From assembly GCF_002994745.2 (NCBI RefSeq), contig NC_037094.1, forward strand, positions 15,248,501 through 15,312,500: a stretch of DNA of 64,000 bases, read 5' to 3'. Shown here piece after piece: positions 11,662-22,800 of this stretch; position 1 is the stretch's first letter, and each line of letters opens with the position of its first letter. The position numbers and the translations under genes were made by a program. The notes below the pieces were generated by a model. It did not search any database and was not told the DNA's origin. It saw nothing but the letters and a program-made list of their open reading frames with translations. Origin of the DNA: Rosa chinensis. Lineage: Eukaryota; Streptophyta; Magnoliopsida; Rosales; Rosaceae.

Positions 11662-12081
11662 TTTCTAGGAGAGGTGGTGTTTCGAGTCGACCTGGGTTGC
11701 AGAAGTGGGGGATTGGTTTTTGGGATCAGATTGAGGATCTGAGAGATGAGGAGGAAGACCGAAATGAGGGAATGTGCAAATTCGATTTTTGGAGTTGCAG
11801 AGAGAGAGAGAGAGATTTGGAGAAGTGAGAGAAACCCCTGAAAGTGAAAGTGAGAGTTTTTTTTTTTTTGGGTTCTTTGTCTTGAAATGACCATTTTAGC
11901 CTTCAAAGTAAGTCAGATCGTCAGAGTTAACATCCAATTTAGACGGAATTTGAGAAATTGGACATGACTAACGGAAATTTGAAAGCTTTGGGGGGGGGGG
12001 GGTAAAAATTCAAAATTGAGAGTAGAGGGGGTGACATGATGACACCCCCAAACCTTAAGAGGGTAAACTGAAATTAATCCT

Positions 12082-12711
12082 ATAATTTAACAGTCCATAA
12101 TCGAAGTAAAATTTTGTTCATAGACAGTGAAATGATTTGCCCCGATACTTCTAAAGATACAAAAATTATATTCATCAATTTTTTGAAACAACTAATCTTT
12201 ATTTATATTTCTTATCTATAAAAAAATGATTTGAATCTCACAGTAGTAAGTGCTTACATGACATTCAAATCATCTAAAGTTTATTTGAAATGTCGAATGC
12301 CTTCTCCAAAAATAATTAAATCATTAAGCATCTTCTACAACAACAATAGTGTTATGTTTTGTTACGAGTGCATATAAGAAGTGTTCTTCAGTGTCTAAAA
12401 ATTCATCTATATGCGTGTGTGTGTGTTGTATATCATTGTATTATAACACCATCCTGATAAAATACTAAAGTTTAATCGATATGCTTCTTGATTTATATAA
12501 GAAATTAATAAAATTGAAAGATCTAATAAGGTACCTGGTTCCTGGAGAATGAGAATTAATTGTTGAACGAACCTTATAGCAGCAAAAAGAGAAGTCAGAT
12601 TTCACCGTCGATGAAACTGCCAAAGGAGATTAGAGGAATCCCCAAATTTCTAACAATTTTAAGAAAACAATAATAAGCGTGGTTTTCCATAAACTTAAAG
12701 AACCAAAAAGG
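12082..12711. other. AT-rich spacer, no gene seen
   Basis: No coding frame or element ends were recognised. It holds a short GTGTGT run near 12416. Confidence 0.5.
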
Positions 12712-13067
12712 TTAGCACACTTGGTACACTAATATGCTAATACAGTGTAACACTTGGTACACTAATATGCTAATACAGTGTAACACTTGGTAGACATGCT
12801 GATATGGTAATTGTAAGACAATTTCACTGACAATAAAGATTACGGTGGATGGGTGAAATTTCACGAGAAAAAAAATGGTAAATATCCTAATTTTGAAAAT
12901 TGGCAGCACACTTGGTACGCTAATATGCTAATACAGTGTAACACTAGGCAGACATGCTGATATGGTAATTATAAGACAATTTAACTGAAAATAAAGATTA
13001 AGGTGGATGGGGTGAAATTTCACAAGAAAAACAAACGGTAAATATCCTAATATGAGAAAACTGACAC
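12712..13067. repeat. Direct repeat of a ~191-bp unit
   Basis: A unit beginning CACTTGGTACACTAATATGC at about 12716 recurs at about 12907 with the same order of motifs (CAGTGTAACACT, AGACATGCTGATATGG, GGTGAAATTTCAC, GGTAAATATCCTAAT). The first unit contains an extra 33-bp tandem duplication of its start. It may be the end of a satellite or a tandemly duplicated element. Confidence 0.8.
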
Positions 13068-13084
13068 TTACTGCACATCTTCTT

Positions 13085-13493
13085 TGTCACAGCCCAGTTC
13101 ACATAGCAAGATATTATCCGAATATCCTCTTTGGGCCCCGCTCTCACAGTTTTGTTATGGACTCCCACTCAAAATGCGTTTTACTATGACTATGAGGAGG
13201 TGAGTCTACACATATAAGGTACATCACTTCCTCTCCCTTAGGAGATGTGAGATCTCACCTCACAATCCACCCCCTTTAGGGGTTCGACTCCCTCGTCTGC
13301 ACACCTCTGGATATAGAGTGGCTGTGATACCATTATGTCACAGCACAATCCACATAGCAAGATATTGTCTGCTTTGAGACTTGCTCTCACGGTTTTATCA
13401 TTGGGATTCCACCCAAAATCATCGTACTATGAGGAGGTGAGCCTCAAATATAAAACACATCACCTCCTCTCCCCCAAGCAATGTGGGATCTCA
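13085..13493 (-). mobile_element. TRIM (miniature LTR retrotransposon)
   Basis: Two direct repeats of about 160-175 bp (13085-13258 and 13336-13493) share GTCACAGCxCA, CACATAGCAAGATATT, CTCTCACxGTTTT, ATGAGGAGGTGAG and GATCTCAC. Between them lie about 77 bp. Read on the minus strand, the repeat ends TGTGACA and is followed by TGGTATCACAGCC, close to the usual initiator-Met tRNA primer-binding site TGGTATCAGAGC. A purine-rich stretch (AAAGGGGGTGG) precedes the other repeat. Size and layout fit a TRIM without coding capacity. The target duplication could not be fixed. Confidence 0.75.
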
Positions 13494-13869
13494 CGTCTTT
13501 TTTCTAAAAAGAAGAAATAAAAAAATAAAATTATTGGTTATATTGTTAGGTTATTTTATTGAAATTAATTCATTTGCATTATGGTTAAGTTGCATAATCA
13601 TTATCGCAAGGTTTGAACTACATGTTATTGCTAGTGATGATCTATTATAATAGACATTTCAGCAAAATGTTGGGGAAATTGGTAAAATTTTTATATATAT
13701 TAAGTAATTAGATTAGTCTGTATCACCACTGCTTGCGATCCGGAACTATATAATCATTTCTCATCTAGGGTTAAAAAACTATAATAAATTACACAAATGT
13801 GTTTGATCGGTTAGAATTAAAACACTATAATAAACTTCTACCTTGACAAGAAAAGCTTAGATTAGCCAT
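13494..13869. other. AT-rich spacer
   Basis: No gene or element was recognised. Confidence 0.5.
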
Positions 13870-14610
13870 ATGCGCTGCACGCACTTCCAATTTCTTCATG
13901 ATCCATTCTCATTCTGATAGCACGTCCTTGGGATGTTGTTGTCGGACGGGTTATTTAGGCGGTGTAACCTGACAAGCTTGGTCTCTAGGCTTAGCCAAGG
14001 GTGTGGCCACAGTAGGTGCGGTAGAACCCTGTTGATCCTTATTGGATCTGTTTGGGTTCGTGGTGGTCCAAGAGGATGGCTGCTTTCGGTGTTAATGATA
14101 GTTGCAGGTAGAGTGGCTACGGGTTCCAATCATGGCGATGGGGGGATCCATAGGTGGTGGTCGGTTTGCCCAGTTGGCGACTTAGATACCTCCTGGATCT
14201 GATTAGGTGGTGGGTCGCGTAGTCTGCTACTGTTATGACGGTAATGGTGGTGCGTTGGCGGGCTAGCCGCCAGATTGGTTTGACGACAGTGGCAACTTTG
14301 AAGTTTGTCAGACCTTTGGGTGGCATGGCAACGGCGATGTTGTTGATGTTGCGACACAGTGTTCATTCATCGTCAGTGTCTTGGTCATGTTCCTTTTGGT
14401 TGGGCTTTAGGTGTTGGGCCCTATATTTAGGCTAGGTCAATGGTTCAATTTGGGTTAGGTCTCTTTTTGTTTTCAAGTTGTTTTTTGTTAAGTTTTATTT
14501 TCAGTAAGTTCCTACTGTCTTTTTGTGGGAGTTAATGGGTTTTGTCCCGGCTTATGCACTTTGTGTGCCTCGTTTGTCCTAATAAGGTGGCGAACCATTT
14601 GTTTTTCAAT
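13870..14610. other. GC-richer block, possible retroelement relic
   Basis: This stretch is richer in G and C than its flanks and holds several overlapping short frames, none recognisable. It ends with AATAAGGTGGCGAACC and a T-rich tail, which resembles the 3' end of some plant non-LTR elements. I could not find a target duplication. Confidence 0.25.
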
Positions 14611-15197
14611 TAGTCTTCTCTTTTAGTTTATTCTTCTAAGTATAGGTAATTTGCGAGTCAATGGTTTATTGGGATTACTTTTATATATTTTTCTAAGAAG
14701 TATCTACTTTCATCATACAATAATTGAGTGGTGATTGTTGAGGCGGGTTAGTAGGTAGAAAATGATTTTGTCTTGAGAAAGAGAGGTGTTCTTGGTGGTC
14801 TATAGGCTCTCTTGCAAAGCGAGCTTCAGTGTGTTCTTAATGAGCAGTATTTGTCAAGTTTTGAGTCCCTCAATTTAGGATGTCAAAATTGATGTATACC
14901 TATTAAGTGCTTTAGATTTGATTAATGAAAGGCGTTCAATTAACAAATAAAGGGTGTATGCTGGTTCTTATTTAGGTTGTAGAATATGTTATAAAGGTAT
15001 TTATGACCACCCTTTTGGGTGTATCATCTTGAAATTGCTTGTTGAAGTACAATATTAGGATGACCTTTTTAGATTAAAAAAAAAAAAAATGAAAATAAAC
15101 TTCCACAAAGTCGCTCATATACTTGCTTGAGTTGCTTGCATATGGTACAATTGATATTTTGTAAGCAAGTTGGACCTCCTTGGTTCCATGAAGAATT
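14611..15197. other. Spacer without a recognisable gene
   Basis: Nothing supported by sequence beyond AT-rich DNA and an A-run at about 15077-15089. Confidence 0.5.
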
Positions 15198-15767
15198 AGG
15201 CCATCTCCAGTAATGGAGGGCTATATTAGGTCCGGGTCTAAATTTTAGCCTTCAAAATATAATTGTATAATAAATGGTCTCCAGAGCCAAATTTTAGTTC
15301 TTTCTAATATTTTATTATTGTTTGATTAATTTTTTTTATAAAATTTATGATCTTATATTACTTGTAATTATTCTAAACTAGATTGTTTTTTGAGATGTAA
15401 ATATTTTTTCTAACGTGCAAAATTTCGACAAGATAAATCATCTATGTTGAGGTGAATTATAAAAGGAAAATAGAAGGTGTGAAATAATAGAGAAATGATG
15501 TATGTATTTATAGGAAAAATGAGATTTGAAAAATTTTACCATTTTGATAAAAAAAAATTATAAGAAAAAATAACTAACTAATCGTTGCATGTAATCCTAA
15601 CCATTCATTTGGTCCATTTAAATTTGGCCTGGGCTAGACATTTGGCCCTCTTTTAAGCCCTTTGGCTCTTTTATGACCCTTTAGCTTTTTTCTTGGTTAT
15701 TACTGGAAATAAAAAAGGAGTTACAATTTAGGAAATGACCCTTTAGACCCGATTAATGGAGATGACC
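15198..15767. mobile_element. Tourist-like MITE (PIF/Harbinger)
   Basis: The left end GGCCATCTCCAGTAATGGAG and the right end (TTAATGGAGATGACC) are inverse to each other, and TTA flanks both sides (15195-15197, 15768-15770). Inner motifs such as GGTCCGGGTCTAAA on the left match TTTAGACCCGA on the right. No coding content. Confidence 0.85.
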
Positions 15768-15790
15768 TTAGAATTAAGATGATGATTTTT

Positions 15791-17476
15791 GGGGAAATTA
15801 CTGTTCACTCCCTGTACTTTTAGGGCGTCGACAGTTCAGTCCCTGCTATCCTAATTTCGACAAGTTACTCCTCAGACTTTCAAATCTCACACAATTTGGT
15901 CCAAAATGACTATTTTGCCCTTCCCTTCCTCTTTTTGTTTTTTATTTTTCTCTCCTCTCCCCTCCTTTCTTCTAAAATTCATAATTAATTCATACGAACT
16001 CCGATATTTGCGTTCCATATATGTACGAGATCGTATCGATGAGCTCCACAACTTTTATGAAGAAAGTTTTTCCAAATTTTGTATGTATAAAAAGTCAATT
16101 TTCACGACCGCTCCAAATAACATTCGTTTCGAAAATCCACTTTCTTCTAAAATTCATAATTAATTCATACAAACTCTGATTTTTGCGTTCCATATATGCA
16201 CAAGATTGTATCAACGAGCTCTACAACTTTCATGAAGAAAGTTGTTCCAAATTTTGTACGTATAAAAAGTCATTTTCACTACCCCCCTAAATAACGTTCG
16301 TTTCGAAAATCTCCTTTCTTCTAAAATTCATAATTAATTCATACAAACTCTGATTTTTGCGTTCCATATATGTAGGAGATCGTATCGATGAGCTCTACAA
16401 ATTTTATGAAGGAAGTGTTTTCAAATTTTGTATGTATAAACAGTCAATTTTCACGACCCCCCCCTAAATAACGTTCATTTCAAAAATCTCATTTTTTCTA
16501 AAATTCATAATTAATTCATACGAACTCCGATATTTGTGTTCCATATATGTACGAGATCGTATTGATGATCTCTACAATTTTTATGAAGAAAGTTTTTCCA
16601 AATTTTGTATGTATAAAAAGTCAATTTTCACGACCCCCCCTAAATAACGTTCATTTCGAAACTAAAATTGATACGAAACCGAATTTCTCGTACAACTACT
16701 TATGAAATAATCTCAATATTCATAATTCAAATATTTGATATTTCTTGGGTTGAAATGTGCATAATGAGAGAGAGTGTGTGTGTGTGTGTGTTATTTTGTG
16801 GTTGGGGGGGTCGTGAAAATTGATTGTTTATACATACAAAATTTGAAAAAACTTCCTTCATAAAATTTGTAGAGCTCATCGATACGATCTCGTACATATA
16901 TGGAACGCAAAAATCAGAGTTTGTATGAATTAATTATGAATTTTAGAAGAAATGAGATTTTCGAAACGAACGTTATTTAGGGGGGTAGTGAAAATGACTT
17001 TTTATACGTACAAAATTTGGAACAATTTTCTTCATGAAAGTTGTAGAGCTCGTTGATACAATCTTGTGCATATATGGAACGCAAAAATAAGAGTTTGTAT
17101 GAATTAATTATGAATTTTAGAAGAAAGTGGATTTTCAAAACGAATGTTATTTGGAGCGGTCGTGAAAATTGACTTTTTATACATACAAAATTTGGAAAAA
17201 CTTTCTTCATAAAAGTTGTGGAGCTCATCGATACGATCTCGTACATATATGGAACGCAAATATCAGAGTTCGTATGAATTAATTATGAATTTTAGAAGAA
17301 AGGAGGGGAGAGGAGAGAAAAATAAAAAACAAAAAGAGGAAGGGAGGGGCAAAATAGTCATTTTGGACCAAATTGTGTGAGATTTGAAAGTCTGAGGAGT
17401 AACTTGTCGAAATTAGGATAGCAGGGACTGAACTGTCGACTCCCTAAAAGTACAGGGAGTGACCAGTAATTTCCCC
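15791..17476. mobile_element. Foldback (MULE-type) element with tandem-repeat arms
   Basis: A 1,686-bp palindromic element. ATGATTTTT flanks both ends (15782-15790 and 17477-17485), a perfect 9-bp target duplication. The termini GGGGAAATTACTG and CAGTAATTTCCCC are inverse to each other. The arms (roughly 0.8 kb each) are built of tandem units of about 175 bp containing AAAATTCATAATTAATTCAT, GCGTTCCATATATG, TGAGCTCTACAA and AAATTTTGTATGTATAAA. There are four units on the left (near 15967, 16142, 16315, 16492) and three inverted units on the right. A short (GT)n tract marks the centre. It encodes no transposase; a transcript would fold into a very long hairpin. Confidence 0.9.
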
Positions 17477-17482
17477 ATGATT

Positions 17483-18327
17483 TTTCTATTGGAAGCTCCA
17501 AATTTACTCACTTGACCTCTATGCTTTTTACATCTCCTATCAAATTTTTAAATACTAAATTTACTCATTAAACCTCACTAAAGTTCCTCAGAAAACTTCA
17601 CTCATATAATTTACAAACAAACTAAGATCTTTATAATAAAAAAACTTAGTCATTTCAATGATTTAATTACTCTATAAATCTGAATTACACCTCTATTCCT
17701 TAATCAGACAACATAAATCTCTTATCCAATAAAAAAAAATCAATCACAAGGTATTGAGTTTTAAAAATTAATAAAAATAAAATAACATGAACTATTATGT
17801 GATTTTTTTTATTTACTTTTTCTTTTTTAGCTGTGCAAAAAAAAAAAACATATTAATCGTTTTTACTTAATGTTTCTCTATTTTCTGTACCTCATGATTA
17901 ATTATTTAAATATTTTATTTATTTATTTATTTTTATTTGCTAGCTCTATTTTTTTTCTTCTTTTTGCAAATATAATTGATAGATTTAGATTTAGGTCATA
18001 ATACAATTTATTTTGTTCTCCCTGACCAATATGTGTTCAATATGCATATCATACATTTTTATCTTAATCATAGTTTTATTTCTTGTTAAATATATACGAA
18101 TGCTTTAATGAGTATGTAGTGAAATTGGAAAATGAAAATAAATAGAGAAAATAATAAAGAATGCAATATAATATTATTGAATTGGAAAGTCTAAAGAAAA
18201 TAAATATAACAATTTTTTTGGTATAATTATTGTCCTTAATAGTCATTTTATAGTAGGTTATATATGTCATTTAATAATTCATAATAGAGTGAGGTCAAGT
18301 GAGCAGATTTAGAGGTCCCAATAGAAA
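17483..18327. mobile_element. Inverted-repeat element next to the foldback element
   Basis: The left end TTTCTATTGGAAGCTCCAAA followed by CTCACTTGACCTC is inverted at the right (GAGGTCAAGTGAGCAGA, CCAATAGAAA), giving arms of about 40 bp. The inside is very AT-rich with no coding content. The left border abuts the target duplication of the foldback element. Confidence 0.65.
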
Positions 18328-19811
18328 CTCTCTTTTGTTTATGTGGAGAACAGCTTTTCCCCATACTAATGTAATCCCTATTCCGAGTTAATAAATTTAT
18401 ATTTCAGATAAAAAAAAAAACTTTCACAAATCCAGCAGTCCGCACACCACCATAACCTCATATACACCCTCCACTTTTCACCGCCTCCAACCATTGACGA
18501 CAACCACTGACGTCATCAATCTCCAAACCAACAGTCAGGATCGAAGGCACACCCTTATTACTCAACACCGCCACGCTCAGACACATTTTCCAATTTAACT
18601 ATCAATTAATCGATCACTTTCAATTATTTTATTACCCCATAATCACAGACAAGCCCAAAAAAAAAAAAACCTGAAAAAAATCGTTTCCCTTTTTTTATTT
18701 TGTCCTCATTTTCGGTGTCTTTTCAGCTTCTTCTTCGCTTCGTCTGAGGACACAGACTCATTGAGACACCGAGAGCTCTCAGCTCTTCTCCGAAGCGGCG
18801 TCGTTTTGGGCATTACACACACTGCCGCACTGTAAGTCATGCTTAGGGTTTTAGTTTTACTGATTCTGTCATTTTGAGCTCTCTACTTGAGTCAAATTGA
18901 TTTGCAGGATTTTTTATTTTTTATTTTTTACTGTTGTGCTGTAAATTAAGGGTTTTGAGCTTGTTATTATGACTCTGGCCATTGTTTGAGAAGCTCTAGG
19001 GTTTGTTTTAGTGGTGGTGGTTTTGTTAATGTAGGAAATTAGAGATTGAATTTTGGATTTGTGAAAGTGAAATTGTTGAATGGAGGATTTGGATTGTGTA
19101 GATCTGATGTTTGAATGTGTGATTCAGTACTGAGACTGTGAGTGTGTTACTGTTGGCCTGTTTGTAAATTGTAAAGCTTTTAGTTTAGGTGTTGTGGTGT
19201 GGAATTGGAAATTGAGAAATGTAGGCTAACTGGCTAAGTGAAGCAATTTTCCAGATTTAGTAATGTAGCCGAATTTTGCGGGTTGTTTGAATGTCTCCGA
19301 ATGTGTGCAGGCTGATCATTTAAGATATTAAGAGTATCTGTTTCTCGTTTTTTTTTTTTTTTAATTTATAGTCAGGATTTAGAAATTTTCAGTCTTGAAT
19401 ATTAAATTGTTGACAGTGGATGATGATTGGTTTTGCGTGATTGCCAACTCGGACAATGAGTCCCCGAGCCGTTATTCAGTCGGTTTAGTCTTGTTTATGC
19501 CACATGCGTGTATGTTAGGTACTTGTGTATTATGCATGTTATTGGTAAGAGCTGATTCAAAAATTTTCAAATTTCAGTACAGGTCCTTATTGAGCTGCTT
19601 CTTCCGAAAGGAGTTATGGCTGTCTGTTGGAGTTTTGTTTGTTGGAGATTTTATGGATACAACCAGTGGATTGCTTTTCACTGTAATGAATTTATGAGTG
19701 CCATAGCTGGTCATTAATTTGGTGCAAATGTGACAACTTATCTACAATCAAGGACATTGGTTTGTCTCAGGATTTGCCTTTTTTGGTCCGTATCCATTCC
19801 GTTATAAAATC
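18328..19811 (+). promoter_or_regulatory. Promoter, leader exon and leader intron of the YDA-like gene
   Basis: A CT-rich stretch near 18715-18830 looks like a 5' leader and ends in a good splice donor (ACT/GTAAGT at about 18832). The next ~960 bp are T-rich and intron-like, with AG sites shortly before the start codon at 19812. A leader intron is common for YDA-type genes, but the transcript start is not directly visible. Confidence 0.45.
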
Positions 19812-22800
19812 ATGCCTTCGTGGTGGAGAAAGTCTTCATCCAAAGAAGTAAAGAAGAAAGCAAATAAGGAGAGTTTCATTGATACCATAATGACTATACA
19901 CCGAAAACTTAAGAGTTCTTCTGAAGAAAAGTTTAACAGTAGTTCAGGGGGTTCTAGGAGACGATGTACTGACACCGTTTCAGAAATGGGTTCTCAATCC
20001 AGGGCTTTGTCACCATTAACATCGACACAAGTATCACGCTGTCAAAGTTTTGCAGAGAGGCCTCATGCCCAACCACTACCTCTTCCTAGAGTGCAACTTT
20101 CCAACATTGGGCGTTCTGACTCTGCTGTAACGGCATCATCAAAAACCGGGTCTGATACAGGGCCCAAGCAATTGCTCTATGTGCCCCTTTCAAGCCCTGG
20201 CCGTATCTTGAGCAGGGCAGTACCTGCAGATGTGGACGGTGATATAGCCACTGCTTCCATATCTAGTGATAGTTCTATTGATAGTGATGACCCACCTGAT
20301 TCACGTCTCCTTAGTCCCATGGCCTCTGACTGCGAATATGGCACCAGAACAACTCTGAACAGTCCTTCCAGGTAAGTTTTGATACATGTCATTGAAAATG
20401 AAGATCGTATTAGAGCCTGATGTTAGATGAGGATACTTCACATCATTATAAATGCTTTGTATATATGTTTGTGTGTATGCCCGTCCACCCTGACAAATTT
20501 AACTCTATACTTGCTGAAGGGTAATGCAAAAGGACCAATTCCCTAATGTCAACCAAAAGAACACAAAAGAGACTTTGAAGCCGGCTAATCTTCTATTCAA
20601 TAATCAGATTATGACCACATCACCAAAACGGGGACCTTCAAGGACACATTTGCAGAACATACAAATTCCTTACAATGGTGCTTTCTCTAGTGCTCCAGAC
20701 AGCTCCATGTCAAGTCCTTCTAGAAGTCCTATGAGAGTGTTTGGCTCTGATCAAGTTCTGATCTCCAGTTTCTGGGCTGGAAAGCCTTATCCCGATATAG
20801 CTTCTACCTACTGCTCCAGTCCAGGCTCAGGTCATAATTCCGGACATAATTCGGTCGGAGGGGATCTGTCAGCACAGCTTTTTTGGCAGCAGAACAGGTG
20901 TAGCCCCGAGTGTTCTCCAATACCTAGTCCCAGAATGACCAGTCCTGGCCCAAGCTCCAGAATGACCAGTCCTGGCCCCAGCTCCAGAATACAAAGTGCT
21001 GCAGTTACCCCTCTGCACCCACGAGCTGGAGGGCCAGCCATGGAGTCACCTACAAGCCGACCCGATGATGGGAAGCAGAAAAGCCACCGATTGCCACTTC
21101 CTCCAATAACAACAACTAGGACCTGTCCTTTTTCTCCTGCATATTCACCTGCAACAACTCCCACAGTTCCTCGCAGTCCTGGTAGGGCAGAAAATCCACA
21201 AAGTCCTGGTTCACGCTGGAAGAAGGGGCGCCTGCTTGGGAGGGGTACATTTGGACATGTGTATCTTGGTTTTAACAGGTTGGTACCTGGAGGAGGTTTG
21301 TACATTTTACAGTTGTATCTATTTCTACCTATTGTATTGTATGATATTAAGATACAACTTTCACCCTCCTCCCCTGACTCAGAAAAAGGAAAAAAAAAAA
21401 AAAACACACACACAAATTTCCTCCACAACTTAAGTGTAAGCTAAGCCATGTACATAGAGTAGGTTGCAGTTTTAGTTAGAATTACAGTTTTGCTAAGCTA
21501 TCAAATATTAAGCGGCACATGATTTGTTATTATCAACTTTTGATGTATTTTGAGTTATTTGTTTGTTGTACTGCACAAGTTCCAGATGGGAATTTTGAAT
21601 GCCTGATTTGATTCACTTTTGGTCTTTAGTGAAAGTGGTGAGATGTGTGCAATGAAGGAGGTAACTCTATTTGCAGATGATGCAAAGTCAAAGGAAAGTG
21701 CACAGCAGCTTGGGCAAGTAAGTTTACTTGATTAGTTGATAGATTGTTAGAAACTTCCATTGTGTAAAATGTTAACGTAAAATATTTATTCAGCATACTT
21801 TTCATGAACAGTTTTAACTTTCTTATGAGTTCCTTCGGACATCGAGGATGTTTAATACTAAGTGAGTTGTGCGTTGCAGGAAATTTCTTTGCTAAGTCGA
21901 CTACGACATCCAAATATAGTGCAGTATTTAGGATCTGAGACGGTATATTCCTTTTAATTCTGTCTTAGTTTTTATTTATTTATTTTACATTTTATATATT
22001 ATATAGATGTATGGATTTTTGTAATAATTTCTCACACTAAGAGCTCTAGAAAGCTGTGATGCTTATCAACAATGCCTGTTTACACAATTTGATCCGTAAA
22101 TGACTGTTATTCTTATTGATGGTGTGTGGTCCTGTGTATGCTTGCACAGGTAGACGATAAACTCTACATATACTTGGAATATGTGTCTGGTGGATCCATC
22201 TATAAACTGCTTCAAGAGTACGGTCAGTTTGGTGAAATAGCAATTCGTAGTTATACTCAACAAATCTTGTCAGGGCTTTCGTACTTGCACGCGAAAAACA
22301 CTCTCCACAGGTAAGCGGAGTTATTGTCCAAATGTTTGATTTATCTTGGATATATAATCTTTTACTGACTTTTCTCGACCATATTTTGGTCATTGAGGAG
22401 TGTCAGTTTTAATTGTTTGGAATGTTATTTTAGCTAATGATGAGGTTATTATGTTCAGGGATATCAAAGGAGCAAATATATTAGTAGATCCCAATGGTCG
22501 GGTAAAGTTGGCAGATTTTGGGATGGCAAAGCATGTACGATCATTCATTTTTTCTTTCTTTCTATAGATCATAATTACTGCAATAATTTATTTTGACTTT
22601 CCAGATTTTCGGTTAGCATGAAACCTTGATTCTGACAGGTATTCAATGAAAGGAGAGATCCAGTAAACCTGTGTCATATGATTATGAAAATATGTTTGCC
22701 AAGCACTCATTTTGTTAGGATGCCATTTTCTACCTTTTATTATAGAATAGAACACAAAACAACCTCCACAAGCCTATTGAAAATTATGTTAAATACTTGA

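Larger units (their letters stand above)
10364..12081. mobile_element. Pack-MULE carrying a cytidine deaminase fragment
   Basis: The left end (AGGATTAATTTCAGTTTACC) is inverted at the right end (GGTAAACTGAAATTAATCCT). The similarity of the arms continues inward for roughly 300 bp once the MITE nested in the left arm is removed. ATAATTTGA on the left and ATAATTTAA on the right look like a slightly decayed 9-bp target duplication, as in Mutator-like elements. Between the arms lies a minus-strand piece of a host cytidine deaminase gene. No transposase is present. Confidence 0.85.

Noticed and set aside
15962..16640. Regularly spaced repeats that could suggest a CRISPR-like array
   Set aside because: The units are about 175 bp, contiguous and AT-rich, in a plant transposon; no repeat-spacer structure exists.
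15906..17246. Paired open frames on both strands (about 85-89 codons) near 15.9-17.2 kb
   Set aside because: They are the same tandem unit read in the two arms of a foldback element, not genes.
20832..21428. 198-codon minus-strand frame over the YDA-like exon
   Set aside because: It lies opposite a conserved serine/proline-rich exon and matches nothing; it is a shadow frame.
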